Positions 15,920 to 23,886 of a stretch of 41,838 nucleotides of DNA are shown piece after piece. Made by a program: the position numbers and the translations under genes. The first letter of the stretch is position 1; each line of letters begins with the position of its first letter. The stretch covers positions 1 through 41,838 of the forward strand of contig JAIEQO010000166.1 of assembly GCA_019747655.1 (NCBI GenBank). The letters run 5' to 3'. Under the pieces are notes generated by a model, which saw only the letters and a program-made list of their open reading frames with translations, did not search any database and was not told the DNA's origin. The stretch comes from Gemmataceae bacterium (GTDB taxonomy: Bacteria; Planctomycetota; Planctomycetia; Gemmatales; Gemmataceae).

Positions 15920-16398
15920 AGCAACTCCCCCAGAAGCCCCCACAGGTCGCCCACCAGCCGGGCGGCCCGATCCGGTCCTACTCCTGCGTCGAGCAGGTCG
16001 GCGGCCGCCTTGGCGACCAACGCCTCCCGGTCCGACCCCGGCCCTACCAGCCGCGCGCCGATCAAGGAGGCCAGCACCTCCTCGGCCGCCACCGGCAACC
16101 CCGCCGCCCGGGCCGCGAGCCGCCGGTCACGGGCCAACACCTGATGACCCCGCTCGTGGGCGACGATGGCCCGGAGTGAGAAGTCATCCGGGTTGGCGTC
16201 CCGCCGGAACGCCTCGGCGTAAACCACCAGGGTATCGCCGGCCTGCCCGGGGACGAACTGTGCCCCGCCGGAGTCTGTTGGGGCGTGGCGGTACAGGACG
16301 CGGCCGACGAACCCGACCGCCCGGGCCAGCCGCCGGGCCCGGTCCCGCCGCCGGCGGGTTTCGGCCGGGGTGATCGGGTCCGGCGGGCGGGGCGTCAT
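15916..16398 (-). CDS. Small HExxH-motif putative metalloprotease
   Basis: This 160-residue cytoplasmic protein carries 'AIVAHERGHQVLARDRRLAA', with His81-Glu82-x-x-His85 forming an HExxH zinc-binding motif. A possible third ligand lies further on in the helical region ('AAEEVLASLIGARLVG'). The N-terminus is very basic ('TRRRRDRARRLARA'). Context resembles ImmA/IrrE-type or phage-like small peptidases, but I cannot assign a family. The open frame extends to 16728; the ATG at 16398 is chosen because the upstream part is low-complexity shadow. Its stop overlaps the start of the next small gene. Confidence 0.68.
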   Translation of the reverse strand: MTPRPPDPITPAETRRRRDRARRLARAVGFVGRVLYRHAPTDSGGAQFVPGQAGDTLVVYAEAFRRDANPDDFSLRAIVAHERGHQVLARDRRLAARAAGLPVAAEEVLASLIGARLVGPGSDREALVAKAAADLLDAGVGPDRAARLVGDLWGLLGELL

Positions 16399-16459
16399 GC
16401 CACGATTATAGCCTCGTGACGGATAGCCGGCTCGATCATCCTTGCTGCCGTCGCCCCGT

Positions 16460-16837
16460 TCAGAAGCTGTGCTCCAGCAGATACTTGCTGACAACCCTGC
16501 CGTCCGACACGCCGACGTAGACGGTGCGGTCCGCGCCCACCCAGCGCCCGCGCTCCTGCCAAATGTAACACCGCCCGCCCCAGACCACACCGAGCCAGCC
16601 GTCCGGTGCGTCTGGAAACTTGGAATGCGGAGCCACGCCGGGTATGCCGTCGAACGAAATTTCCTCGCCCGGCGAGTCGAGGAGGGCCTGTACCCGCTCC
16701 AGCTCCATGCCCTTCTCGATCCGCTCATAGTTGCGGTGCGAACGGCAGCCGGGCTGGATCCACCACGCCACGCAGCTCAGCACGGCCAGCGTCGGCAACA
16801 GCACGACCAGGGGGATGGCGAACCTCCGTCGGAACAC
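16460..16837 (-). CDS. Small membrane-anchored SmpA/BamE-like protein
   Basis: The product is 125 residues from the GTG at 16837, which has a strong Shine-Dalgarno sequence (GGAGGG, 6 nt upstream); a TTG at 16909 would give 149 residues but has no such site. An N-terminal membrane segment ('FAIPLVVLLPTLAVLSCVAW') is followed by 'YERIEKGMELERVQALLDSP', which resembles the helix-turn-helix opening of SmpA/OmlA (BamE-like) domains, then beta strands ending in 'TVYVGVSDGRVVSKYLLE'. It is probably anchored in the membrane with the small domain outside. The role is unknown. Confidence 0.65.
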   Translation of the reverse strand: MFRRRFAIPLVVLLPTLAVLSCVAWWIQPGCRSHRNYERIEKGMELERVQALLDSPGEEISFDGIPGVAPHSKFPDAPDGWLGVVWGGRCYIWQERGRWVGADRTVYVGVSDGRVVSKYLLEHSF

Positions 16838-16921
16838 TGCTGCCCCTCCGGTAGCCTTCAACACCGGACGCCCCAGTTCACCTGCCAACGGGGCCGAGCG
16901 AGCAATCAACTCCCGAACCGC

Positions 16922-17248
16922 CTACATGCCCCGCCGGTCGGGTGCAGCCCCGGGCTCGGCCTCGGGACGCTCATCCGGACTCGCCTCCCAAGCACGCCGC
17001 CAGCCCCTTCCGCCGAGCAACCCTTGAATGAGGTAGCCCGCGAACCCGCCGACGAGAGCAACGAATCCGGTGCAGCAGATCGAGTCGAGCTTATCGTCGT
17101 CCCCACCGGGAGAGGGCCCACCGGTGCCAAGGGAGATGACGGCAAACGCGGCGAGGACAGCCAAGACGGCCCCGGCGATTGGTCCCCCGAGCCGAGGCCG
17201 GCGGCTGCGGTCCTCGGGATCAGTCGGTGGCGGCACGGGGAGGAACAT
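16922..17248 (-). CDS. Small two-helix membrane protein
   Basis: No family is recognised in this 108-residue protein. Two hydrophobic segments are seen, 'IAGAVLAVLAAFAVISLGTG' and 'ICCTGFVALVGGFAGYLIQG', separated by an acidic loop ('GGDDDKLDS'); the tail is charged and Pro-rich. The ATG at 17248 has an ideal Shine-Dalgarno sequence, AAGGAGG, 6 nt upstream, and that site lies inside a duplicated PDZ-gene fragment whose edge coincides with the start codon. Confidence 0.6.
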   Translation of the reverse strand: MFLPVPPPTDPEDRSRRPRLGGPIAGAVLAVLAAFAVISLGTGGPSPGGDDDKLDSICCTGFVALVGGFAGYLIQGLLGGRGWRRAWEASPDERPEAEPGAAPDRRGM

Positions 17249-17340
17249 CGGCCGCCTCCTTCCCGGGCTTGATCCGGCCGGCCGCCCGGAACGTGTCGGC
17301 CACGCTGTCCGTCCACCGGCCGCCGACCGTCAGGAGCCGG
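17249..17340 (-). pseudogene. 92-bp duplicated fragment of the PDZ region of the retropepsin-like gene
   Basis: Bases 17249-17340 match 18279-18370 at 89 of 92 positions. In the intact gene the segment encodes part of the C-terminal PDZ domain ('LLTVGGRWTDSVADTF'). Here the frame continues only to 'KEAADVPPRAATD' before a stop at 17220, and nothing upstream resembles the rest of the gene. It is an orphan gene fragment lying between two small ORFs. Confidence 0.85.
17255..17261 (-). promoter_or_regulatory. Shine-Dalgarno site inside the duplicated PDZ fragment
   Basis: AAGGAGG on the minus strand, 6 nt before the ATG at 17248. The same bases in the parent gene (18285-18291) are ordinary coding sequence (part of Lys-Glu-Ala). 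Confidence 0.65.
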
Positions 17341-17620
17341 CCGCCGGGCCGGCGTCGGCCCCCACCGCCGTTGCCGGCTCGGCGTCCCACGGGCGGACCA
17401 GCGACCAGTCGATCCGCGCCGCCCATACCCCTTCGCAGGGCGAGTAGACCGCCTCCCCGTCCGCCGCCAACTCCTCGTCGTGGATGGTCACGGGCAGCCC
17501 GTCCCGCAGTCGCACCCCCTGCCGGGCCAGGTCGTGGAGTGTCCCCGCACCGTTCAGGCGGACGCGGCCCTCGGCGTCGGCGTTGTTGAAGTCGGCGTAG
17601 AGCGTCAGCGGGGCCGCGGC
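17330..17620 (-). pseudogene. Broken small ORF with no usable start
   Basis: The minus-strand frame from 17620 reads 'LTLYADFNNADAEGRVRLN' then 'LARQGVRLRDGLPVTIHDEE' and 'VWAARIDWSLVRPWD', which looks like a real small beta-rich protein of about 90 residues. An in-frame TGA (17623-17621) lies directly upstream and no ATG, GTG or TTG precedes the conserved part. A GTG start at 17624 exists in another frame; removing one base in the following CGCGGCCCC run would join the two. The 3' end runs into the duplicated PDZ fragment ('GPAAGS', stop). I read it as frameshifted and perhaps truncated. Confidence 0.55.
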
Positions 17621-17700
17621 TCACTCCTCGTGGCGGGCGGGGTTCGGCACCGTCGGCGTCAGCCGGAGGTCGCCTCCCGACGAGCGTGGCGTGGTCGGGG

Positions 17701-17913
17701 CTACAGCAGTTTGCGAAACGCTTCGGGCGTCAGGCCGGCGTCCCGCACGATCCCGCCCATCGTGAACGCTTTGATCGGATTGTGCCGCGGGACCGTAACC
17801 TGCCGGGTGCCGTCGCTCATGACGATGTGCTTGCCCTGACGGACGACCGCGAAGCCGGCCTGCCCCAACGCACGGACCGCGTCCAGGTGGTTGACGCCGG
17901 CGATCTTCGGCAT
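17701..17913 (-). CDS. hicA: HicA-family toxin (mRNA interferase)
   Basis: This 70-residue protein has the HicA double-stranded-RNA-binding-like fold: 'MPKIAGVNHLDAVRALGQAG' (helix 1), 'FAVVRQGKHIVMSDG' with the conserved active-site His in the strand, and 'VTVPRHNPIKAFTMGGIVRD' then 'AGLTPEAFRKLL'. HicA toxins cleave mRNA and are neutralised by HicB. The ATG at 17913 is 2 nt after the stop of the hicB-like gene, so the order is antitoxin then toxin. Confidence 0.88.
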   Translation of the reverse strand: MPKIAGVNHLDAVRALGQAGFAVVRQGKHIVMSDGTRQVTVPRHNPIKAFTMGGIVRDAGLTPEAFRKLL

Positions 17914-17915
17914 GG

Positions 17916-18113
17916 CTACACCGCCACCTCGACCTCGCGGACATCCGCCCCGCGGACCCGGTCGTCGAGGGCGGCCAGGTACTCCCGGATGGCGTCCCGG
18001 ATGTTCTCCAGGGCCTCGTCTTCTGTATCGCCCTCCGACCAGCACCCGGGCAGTGCCGGGACCGTGACGCTAAACCCTTCCTCGTCGGAGTAGAGCGCGA
18101 CTTTATACGTCAC
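17916..18113 (-). CDS. hicB: HicB-family antitoxin
   Basis: The product is 65 residues from the GTG at 18113, supported by GGGGAGGG (18127-18120) 6 nt upstream; the frame is open to 18167 but without such a site. 'YKVALYSDEEGFSVTVPALP' and 'GCWSEGDTEDEALENIRDAI' are the hallmark HicB partial RNase H-like fold. No C-terminal DNA-binding domain is present, so this short form may rely on the complex for autoregulation. It is immediately followed by hicA. Confidence 0.88.
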   Translation of the reverse strand: MTYKVALYSDEEGFSVTVPALPGCWSEGDTEDEALENIRDAIREYLAALDDRVRGADVREVEVAV

Positions 18114-18175
18114 GGCGAACCCTCCCCGCCGTAAAAAGCGGATCCCAATCTTCCGCCGATCGTACACCGGACCTG

Positions 18176-18202
18176 GGGCCGACGCAACGCTTGCGTCGGC
18201 CC
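18176..18202. terminator. 12-bp perfect hairpin between the retropepsin operon and hicBA
   Basis: Arms 18176-18187 and 18191-18202 are perfectly complementary around a 3-nt CGC loop. It lies 15 nt after the stop of the 18217-19077 gene and upstream of hicB, so it probably ends the protease transcript. No T tract follows. Confidence 0.7.
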
Positions 18203-18216
18203 GACCGGTCCACTCC

Positions 18217-19077
18217 TCACACCCCCTTCGCCGGCTTGACGGTCAGCTTGACCTCCTGGCCGTCCCGGCGGACCACGACGGCCGCCTCCTTCCCGGGCTT
18301 GACCCGGCCGGCCGCCCGGAACGTGTCGGCCACGCTGTCCGTCCACCGGCCGCCGACCGTCAACAGCCGGTCGCCCGGCTTTACCCCGGCCGCGGCCGCC
18401 GCCCCGCCTGCATGGACCGCCTCGACCACCACCCCCGCCTCCTCGTCGTCCTTCTCCTTCGAGACAGCCAGCCCCCACAGCCCGGCCGGGGCCAAGACCG
18501 CCGCGTCCTGGTTCTGCGAGGCCGTCATCATCTTGTTCATCAGCCCCTCCAGGTAGTCGCCGGGGACGTACCCGTTGGGCACCAGCGTCAGCTCCTTCTT
18601 CTGGTAGTCGACGGTCATGCTGTACCGGGCGAAGAACGGGAACCCGATGATCCCGTCGATCGGCCCCAGGGCCTCGGAGATGGCCGCGACGGTGGGGTGG
18701 TCCATCACCATCGTCGACACCTTCTCCAGCTTGGCCGGGCCGACCTCCAGCGTCTTGATCGTCTGGGCGTTCGGCATGGCCCCGAACGGGGCGAACGCCG
18801 GCCGCTTGGCCTTGGCGTCGACCACCCCGGCCTCCTTGGCGATCCGGTTGTTGATCAGGTTCATCGGGGCCCCGGTGTCGAACACCAGCCGGTACGGCCC
18901 CTTGCCGTTCAGCTTCACCTGGACCGCCATGTGCCGGGACGAGAGCAGCTCGAACGGCACCACCACCGCCCCGGCCTTGCCGGCTTTCGTTTTGCCGACC
19001 TCCTTGTCCAGCCCCGGGGCCGGCCCGGCCAGCCCGCCGGCCGCAACCACCGCCGCCACCGCGAACAGCGCCCGCAT
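18217..19077 (-). CDS. Secreted retropepsin-like aspartyl protease with PDZ domain (paralog 2)
   Basis: This 286-residue protein has a Sec signal ('MRALFAVAAVVAAGGLAG'), a single-lobe retropepsin-like domain with the catalytic motif 'LVFDTGAPMNLI' (Asp67) and the second signature 'GPIDGIIGFPFFARYSMTVD', then a C-terminal PDZ domain ('AAAAAGVKPGDRLLTVGGRW' onward). Having one catalytic Asp, it would need to dimerise. It starts 2 nt after the stop of its paralog at 19080, so the two form an operon. Part of its PDZ region is duplicated at 17249-17340. Confidence 0.82.
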   Translation of the reverse strand: MRALFAVAAVVAAGGLAGPAPGLDKEVGKTKAGKAGAVVVPFELLSSRHMAVQVKLNGKGPYRLVFDTGAPMNLINNRIAKEAGVVDAKAKRPAFAPFGAMPNAQTIKTLEVGPAKLEKVSTMVMDHPTVAAISEALGPIDGIIGFPFFARYSMTVDYQKKELTLVPNGYVPGDYLEGLMNKMMTASQNQDAAVLAPAGLWGLAVSKEKDDEEAGVVVEAVHAGGAAAAAGVKPGDRLLTVGGRWTDSVADTFRAAGRVKPGKEAAVVVRRDGQEVKLTVKPAKGV

Positions 19078-19079
19078 GG

Positions 19080-19946
19080 TTACAGCCCCTTCCCGAGTTC
19101 GAGGGTGAGGTCCTTCGGGGCGTCGCCCCGCTTCACGGTCACGGTCAGCTTGACCCCGACCCCGGCCTTGGCCAGCGCCTTCGTCAGGTCCTTCAGCTCG
19201 TCCACGTCGGCCGCCTTCGCCACCTTCACCGACTGGACCACGTCGCCGACCTTGAAGCCCGCCTTGTCCGCCGGGCTCCCTTCGAGCACCTTCGTCACCT
19301 TCACCCCGTCGGCGTCGTCGACCTCGACCCCGACGAACCCGCGGGGGACGGCGTTGAAGTTCGGCTTGATCCCCATCAGGGCGGCCATCGTCTTCATCAA
19401 GGGCCCGATCATCTCCAGCCCGCCCTGGCCCTTGCCGCCGATCGGCACCAGCTTCGGCGGGTCGAAGTCCGGGAGCGGCTCGAACCCGATGGTGTCGGCC
19501 GTGAAGTCGTACCGGATGCGGTACTTGGCCAGCACGTTGTAGCCGATGACGCCGTGCAGCTCGACCCCGGCGAGGCCCATCCCGTTCATCCCTTCGAGCT
19601 GGAACAGGTCCTCGACCCGGCCCTTCGCCCCGGGCACCTTCAGGCCGCCCTCCAGCTCAAACGTCTCGAAGTTCGCCCAGCCTTTCGCGTCCGTGTCGGA
19701 CTTGGCCTTCTTGGCCACGGCCTTGGTGATGAACACCGCCGGGGCCCCGGTGTCGAGGATCAGGTTGAACGGCCCCTTGCCGTTGATCTTCGCCCGGACC
19801 ATGACGTGCTTGGTCTCGGTCAGTTGGTACGGGACCTCGACGGTCTCGCCCTTCGCCGCCGGCTTCGGCTTGTCCGGGTCGTCGGCCCGGCCGAGGCCGG
19901 CGGCCACGAGCCCGCACGCCAGTGCGAGCGGGAATCGCCGTCTCAT
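19080..19946 (-). CDS. Secreted retropepsin-like aspartyl protease with PDZ domain (paralog 1)
   Basis: This 288-residue protein has a short signal ('RRFPLALACGLVAAGLGRA'), the catalytic motif 'LILDTGAPAVFI' (Asp65), the second signature 'ELHGVIGYNVLAKYRIRYD', and a C-terminal PDZ domain ('EGSPADKAGFKVGDVVQSV'). The same layout and spacing as the downstream gene mark a tandem duplication that has diverged well. The frame is open to 20033; the ATG at 19946 is chosen because it starts the signal peptide. A 203-nt region separates it from the divergent membrane-protein gene. Confidence 0.82.
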   Translation of the reverse strand: MRRRFPLALACGLVAAGLGRADDPDKPKPAAKGETVEVPYQLTETKHVMVRAKINGKGPFNLILDTGAPAVFITKAVAKKAKSDTDAKGWANFETFELEGGLKVPGAKGRVEDLFQLEGMNGMGLAGVELHGVIGYNVLAKYRIRYDFTADTIGFEPLPDFDPPKLVPIGGKGQGGLEMIGPLMKTMAALMGIKPNFNAVPRGFVGVEVDDADGVKVTKVLEGSPADKAGFKVGDVVQSVKVAKAADVDELKDLTKALAKAGVGVKLTVTVKRGDAPKDLTLELGKGL

Positions 19947-20042
19947 CGTGGTTCGTCCTTTCGGGAACGGGGGCGGCGGGCGGCCGCCCCGGACACACCC
20001 GATTTTACGCCACGCCGGGCCGTCCGGTTTCATTCGGCCGGA

Positions 20043-20066
20043 TGCCAGGGGTTCGCACCCCTGGCA
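20043..20066. repeat. 10-bp perfect hairpin with TCGC tetraloop
   Basis: Arms 20043-20052 and 20057-20066 are perfectly complementary (TGCCAGGGGT with ACCCCTGGCA). It lies in the 203-nt region between divergent genes. It could be a regulatory structure or one more dispersed palindrome. Confidence 0.75.
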
Positions 20067-20149
20067 ACTATCCCACCGACCCCGGCCCGGCCTTGACCGC
20101 CGGCCCCCCGGCCCGAAGATCGACGGTAGCTTTCCTCCCCGGAGCCGCC

Positions 20150-23100
20150 GTGACCGACCCCGACCTGGAGGCCGCCCTGCGGGCCGTCGAGCCGGCCGCC
20201 CGGCTGGTGCCCGAGCGGCGGCTCCTCCGGCTGCTCGTCTACCTCCGCGACCACGGGGCGGCCGTCCCGCTCAACGCCGAACCGCCCTTCTGGGTCAGCC
20301 GAAATGATGCGATCGCGGCCGATGTCCTCCCGCCGGCCGTGCTCGCCGGAGATTCGCCTTCGCTCCTGCTTCTGACCAACCCGGACGACCGGCTGCTCGC
20401 CGGGCTGCCGCGGGCCGAACTGCTCCGGGCGTACTGGCGGCTGGTGTTCCGGGCCCGGGTGGCGGCCGCCGTCCGCAAGGCCGACCCCGCCGCCGTCGCG
20501 GCCGTCCTCGACGCCCTCGGGCCGCCGGCCGTTCGGGAAATCCGTTACGTCCTCGAAGCCGACCACCGGATCGACCCCCGGGCGGACGCGGTGGAGTTAC
20601 TGACCACCTTCGCGGCCACGTTCCTCGACCTGCGGACGTTCGCCCCGGCGGCCGTCGCGGACACGTTCCCGAGCCTCCCGCCGGTCGGCGAGGTGGTGCG
20701 GGCGCTCGCCCCGGTGATCGACCCGGCCGGCTGGCTGGCGGCGTCCCGGCCGATCGGGGCCGCCGGGCCGGGGGCCGACGCCCGCACCGAGCCGACGCCT
20801 GAACTACCCCACGAGTCGCCGGCCGAAGGTGCGCTTCAAGCGGCCGAAGCCGAGGCCCGGGGGAACTACGTCCGGGCGGCCATCGTCCATGTCCAGGCGG
20901 CGACGAAAGGCAAACGGCGGGACCGGGAGCGGTCGCTGACCGCCGCCCGCGACCACATCGGGCTGCTGGTTCACAAGTTGGCCGACATCCTCGGCTGGGA
21001 CCGGCGGACGGCCCGGCGGTGGAAGGACGCCCTGACCCCGCTCCTGCCGGCCGCAGCCCGCGGCCGGTGGCCCCGGGCGGCCCGCTGCCTGTACGAACTC
21101 CAGAAGGTCACCGCCGACCTGTCGGGGGGGCTGTTCGCCGTCGACCTGATCGAGTGGGGGCGGACGCTCGGCCGCCGGCCGGTCGTCCGGCCGCTCCCCC
21201 GGGCCCGGGAGGTCCGCATCCTCACCCGCCTCCGGGCGGCCCACGCCCAGCTCCTCAAGGCCGGTGTTCCCGACCGCACGGACGCCACGCTCCTGGAGCT
21301 GTTCCACGACGAGCTGCACCGAATCGAGGACCGGGCCCGGCACGACCTCACCCCAGTCCTGACGGACGCCCTGGACGAGTGCGGCTTCCGCCCGGCCAAT
21401 CGTGTGGAAGGGGTCGCCCGCGACAAACTGGTGGCCGAACTACTCGACCGGGTGTGCGAGCGCGGCTTCCTGCGGCTCGGCGACCTGCGCGATGCCGTCG
21501 CCCGGAACCGGCTGAAGATGCCCGACCTCCGCGGCCCGGGTGAGTTCTTCGCCGGCGACCCGCTCCTGAAGGCCGACACCCGCCTTTCGACCGACCTCGA
21601 CGGCGTCTACCGCCGGGGTGAGTTCTACCTGCGGTGGCTCCAGCGGGCGAGTTCGCTGTTCTTCGGCACCCCGGTCGGGCGGGTTCTGACGCTGTACCTC
21701 ATCGGCCCGTTCCTGGCGGCGTTTCTGCTGCTGATGACGATCGAGGAGTTCCACCACCTCGGCAGCAAGGCGGCGGCCGTCGTCGGCAAGGTGCTGGCCC
21801 CGCGGCCGGCCCCGCCGCCCGACGCACCGCCGGCCGACGACGAACCGTTTTGGTGGCCGGACGACGACGGGCTCCCCCAGCTCGACCGGCAGGCGGCGTC
21901 CGAGTTGGTCGTCGGGGCGGCCACCTCGTCGGCGGCCGAGGCCCACCACGGGGCCGGGCTGGTGACGGGACCGGCCGTCCTCGGGCTCGGCCTGTTCTTC
22001 CTGTTGGTGTTCCACGTCCCGCCGTTCCGCCGGGCCGTGCTCGACGGCCTGCGGGTGCTCGGCCGGGGCGTTCGGGTGGTCGTGTGGGACCTGCCGCGGG
22101 CAGTCTGGGGGTCGCCGCTCGTGCGGGCGATCTGGTACAGCCGGCCGGCCCGGCTGGCCGGGCGGTGGCTCGGCGGGCCGCTCGCCGTGACGGCCGCGGT
22201 CCTGTTCGGGCTGTGGCTGCTCGGGGCGTCCCCGGGTCGGATGCTCCGCTGGGGCGGGGTCATCCTGGCGGCGGCCGTCGTCGCCCTCAACACCGCCTGG
22301 GGCCGTGTCGTCCAGGACCGGTTCGCCGAGCGGCTGTCCGACGCCTGGCGGCTCATCCGGGTCAACCTTCTGCCGGGCCTGGTCGGGGCCGTACTCGACG
22401 GCTTCGCCCGGCTGGCCAACTGGGTCGAGGCCCGGCTCTACGCCGTCGACGAGTGGTTCCGCTACCGCCGGGGCGACAGCCGCGGGTCGGTGGTCGGGAA
22501 GGCCCTCCTCGGGCTGGTCTGGTTCCCGGTCGCGTACCTGGCCCGGTTCGCCTTCTACCTGCTGATCGAGCCGCAGATCAACCCGGTCAAGCACTTCCCG
22601 GTCGTCACCGTGTCGCACAAGGTCCTGCTCCCGCTGGTCATCAGCCCGGACCCGGAGACGGTGGCGTCGACCGGCGGGCAACTCCTGGTCGACCTGTTCG
22701 GCCTGGGCGTCGGCCAGGCCAACTTCTGGGCCTTCTGGATCATCGCCTCGGTCCCCGGCGTGTTCGGGTTCATCGCCTGGGAGCTGATGGCCAACTGGCG
22801 GCTGTACGCGGCCAACAGGCCCGGCCGGCTCGGGCCGGTGACGGTCGGGTCGCACGGGGAATCGGTCCGCGGCCTGTTGCGTCCCGGGTTCCACTCCGGG
22901 ACGGTGCCGAAGCAGTTCGGCAAGCTCCGGGCGGCGGCCCGGCGGGGCGACCGGCCGAAGGCCGACCGGGCCCACCACGAACTCGATCACGTCCGGGAGG
23001 CGGTCCACCGCTTCGCCGAGCGGGAGCTGGTCGGGCTGCTGGACACCCGCCCGGGGTGGGCCGACCTGGGTGTGGCGGTCGGCGCGGTCCGGTTCGGGTG

Positions 23101-23434
23101 CCAGCGGCTCGTCATCGAAGTCGTCGCTCCGGCGGTTGATCCGAAGGCGTTCGCCCTCGCGTTCGAGAACCGCTCGGGGACGATTTCGGCCGGGGTCGAA
23201 ACCTGGGGCTGGGCGGACCGGCTCGACCCGGCTCGGCGGGACAATTTCCGGGCGGCCGTCCGGGGGCTGTCGGATATGGCGGCGGCGGACCCGGCCGACG
23301 ACGACCACGGGCCGCCGTTCACCTGGGCCGACTGGGTCGCCCGGTGGGGCGGCTCGGATCCGCCACGCCGGCCGCAACCCCCGAACGGGCAAATCACTTC
23401 CGGCCACCCGGCCGACCGGCACAGCCCGGCCTGA
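20150..23434 (+). CDS. Large polytopic membrane protein of unknown function
   Basis: I do not recognise a family. From the GTG at 20150 (GGAG 6 nt upstream) the product is 1094 residues. The first half (about 1-500) is soluble, Ala/Arg-rich and mostly helical, with 'DILGWDRRTARRWKDALTPL' hinting at a helix-turn-helix-like segment. About six membrane segments follow, near 510-530 ('YLIGPFLAAFLLLM'), 600-625, 672-694, 697-718, 781-807 and 858-880 ('NFWAFWIIASVPGVFGFIAW'). A Pro-rich acidic linker (about 550-590) separates the first two. The C-terminal 200 residues look cytoplasmic and include 'FAERELVGLLDTRPGW'. The frame extends to 19922, but that part crosses a repeat. Confidence 0.75.
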   Translation: MTDPDLEAALRAVEPAARLVPERRLLRLLVYLRDHGAAVPLNAEPPFWVSRNDAIAADVLPPAVLAGDSPSLLLLTNPDDRLLAGLPRAELLRAYWRLVFRARVAAAVRKADPAAVAAVLDALGPPAVREIRYVLEADHRIDPRADAVELLTTFAATFLDLRTFAPAAVADTFPSLPPVGEVVRALAPVIDPAGWLAASRPIGAAGPGADARTEPTPELPHESPAEGALQAAEAEARGNYVRAAIVHVQAATKGKRRDRERSLTAARDHIGLLVHKLADILGWDRRTARRWKDALTPLLPAAARGRWPRAARCLYELQKVTADLSGGLFAVDLIEWGRTLGRRPVVRPLPRAREVRILTRLRAAHAQLLKAGVPDRTDATLLELFHDELHRIEDRARHDLTPVLTDALDECGFRPANRVEGVARDKLVAELLDRVCERGFLRLGDLRDAVARNRLKMPDLRGPGEFFAGDPLLKADTRLSTDLDGVYRRGEFYLRWLQRASSLFFGTPVGRVLTLYLIGPFLAAFLLLMTIEEFHHLGSKAAAVVGKVLAPRPAPPPDAPPADDEPFWWPDDDGLPQLDRQAASELVVGAATSSAAEAHHGAGLVTGPAVLGLGLFFLLVFHVPPFRRAVLDGLRVLGRGVRVVVWDLPRAVWGSPLVRAIWYSRPARLAGRWLGGPLAVTAAVLFGLWLLGASPGRMLRWGGVILAAAVVALNTAWGRVVQDRFAERLSDAWRLIRVNLLPGLVGAVLDGFARLANWVEARLYAVDEWFRYRRGDSRGSVVGKALLGLVWFPVAYLARFAFYLLIEPQINPVKHFPVVTVSHKVLLPLVISPDPETVASTGGQLLVDLFGLGVGQANFWAFWIIASVPGVFGFIAWELMANWRLYAANRPGRLGPVTVGSHGESVRGLLRPGFHSGTVPKQFGKLRAAARRGDRPKADRAHHELDHVREAVHRFAERELVGLLDTRPGWADLGVAVGAVRFGCQRLVIEVVAPAVDPKAFALAFENRSGTISAGVETWGWADRLDPARRDNFRAAVRGLSDMAAADPADDDHGPPFTWADWVARWGGSDPPRRPQPPNGQITSGHPADRHSPA

Positions 23435-23886
23435 CGGCCGACCCGGCTCCCCCCGTCCGGCCGTTACGACCGGGTGATCCGTCCGACCCGATCTGATGGG
23501 TCCGGGGTCCCGGTCCGGCCGCCTTGACCCGGCCGATTTCGCCCGTTTCCGTCGTGTGCTGGTTGGGCCGGGCCGACCGGTCCGCCGTGCGGCGCCGGAC
23601 CACGGTTGGCGGCCGGCGAGAATTTTCCGGCATCCGGACCGACAGGTTCCTCGTCTGAGGAAAGAGTAACCGTGCCGAGACGGGGGTGGGGACGGTCCGG
23701 GCGTTGGTGCGGGCGGCCGGTCGGGCCGGCCGTACCGGCGGTGCGGGCCGGGTAAAGGATGACCCCGCAACCCTCTGATGGGGTCTCCTGGTTCCCCCCC
23801 GACGGGGCCGGTAATCTCCACGCTACCGGTAGACTCACTCGAAACTCGCGCGAGCCCCCACCCTCCTCGCACCCGAGGGCAGGTCC
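23435..23886 (+). other. 452-nt leader/intergenic region before the giant gene
   Basis: No gene is seen here. The region is less biased than coding DNA and probably holds the promoter and 5' untranslated region of the giant gene. A small inverted repeat (GACCCC 23761-23766 with GGGGTC 23780-23785) is the clearest structure, and a GGCAGG near 23880 may serve as a Shine-Dalgarno site. No convincing -35/-10 pair was found. Confidence 0.45.
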
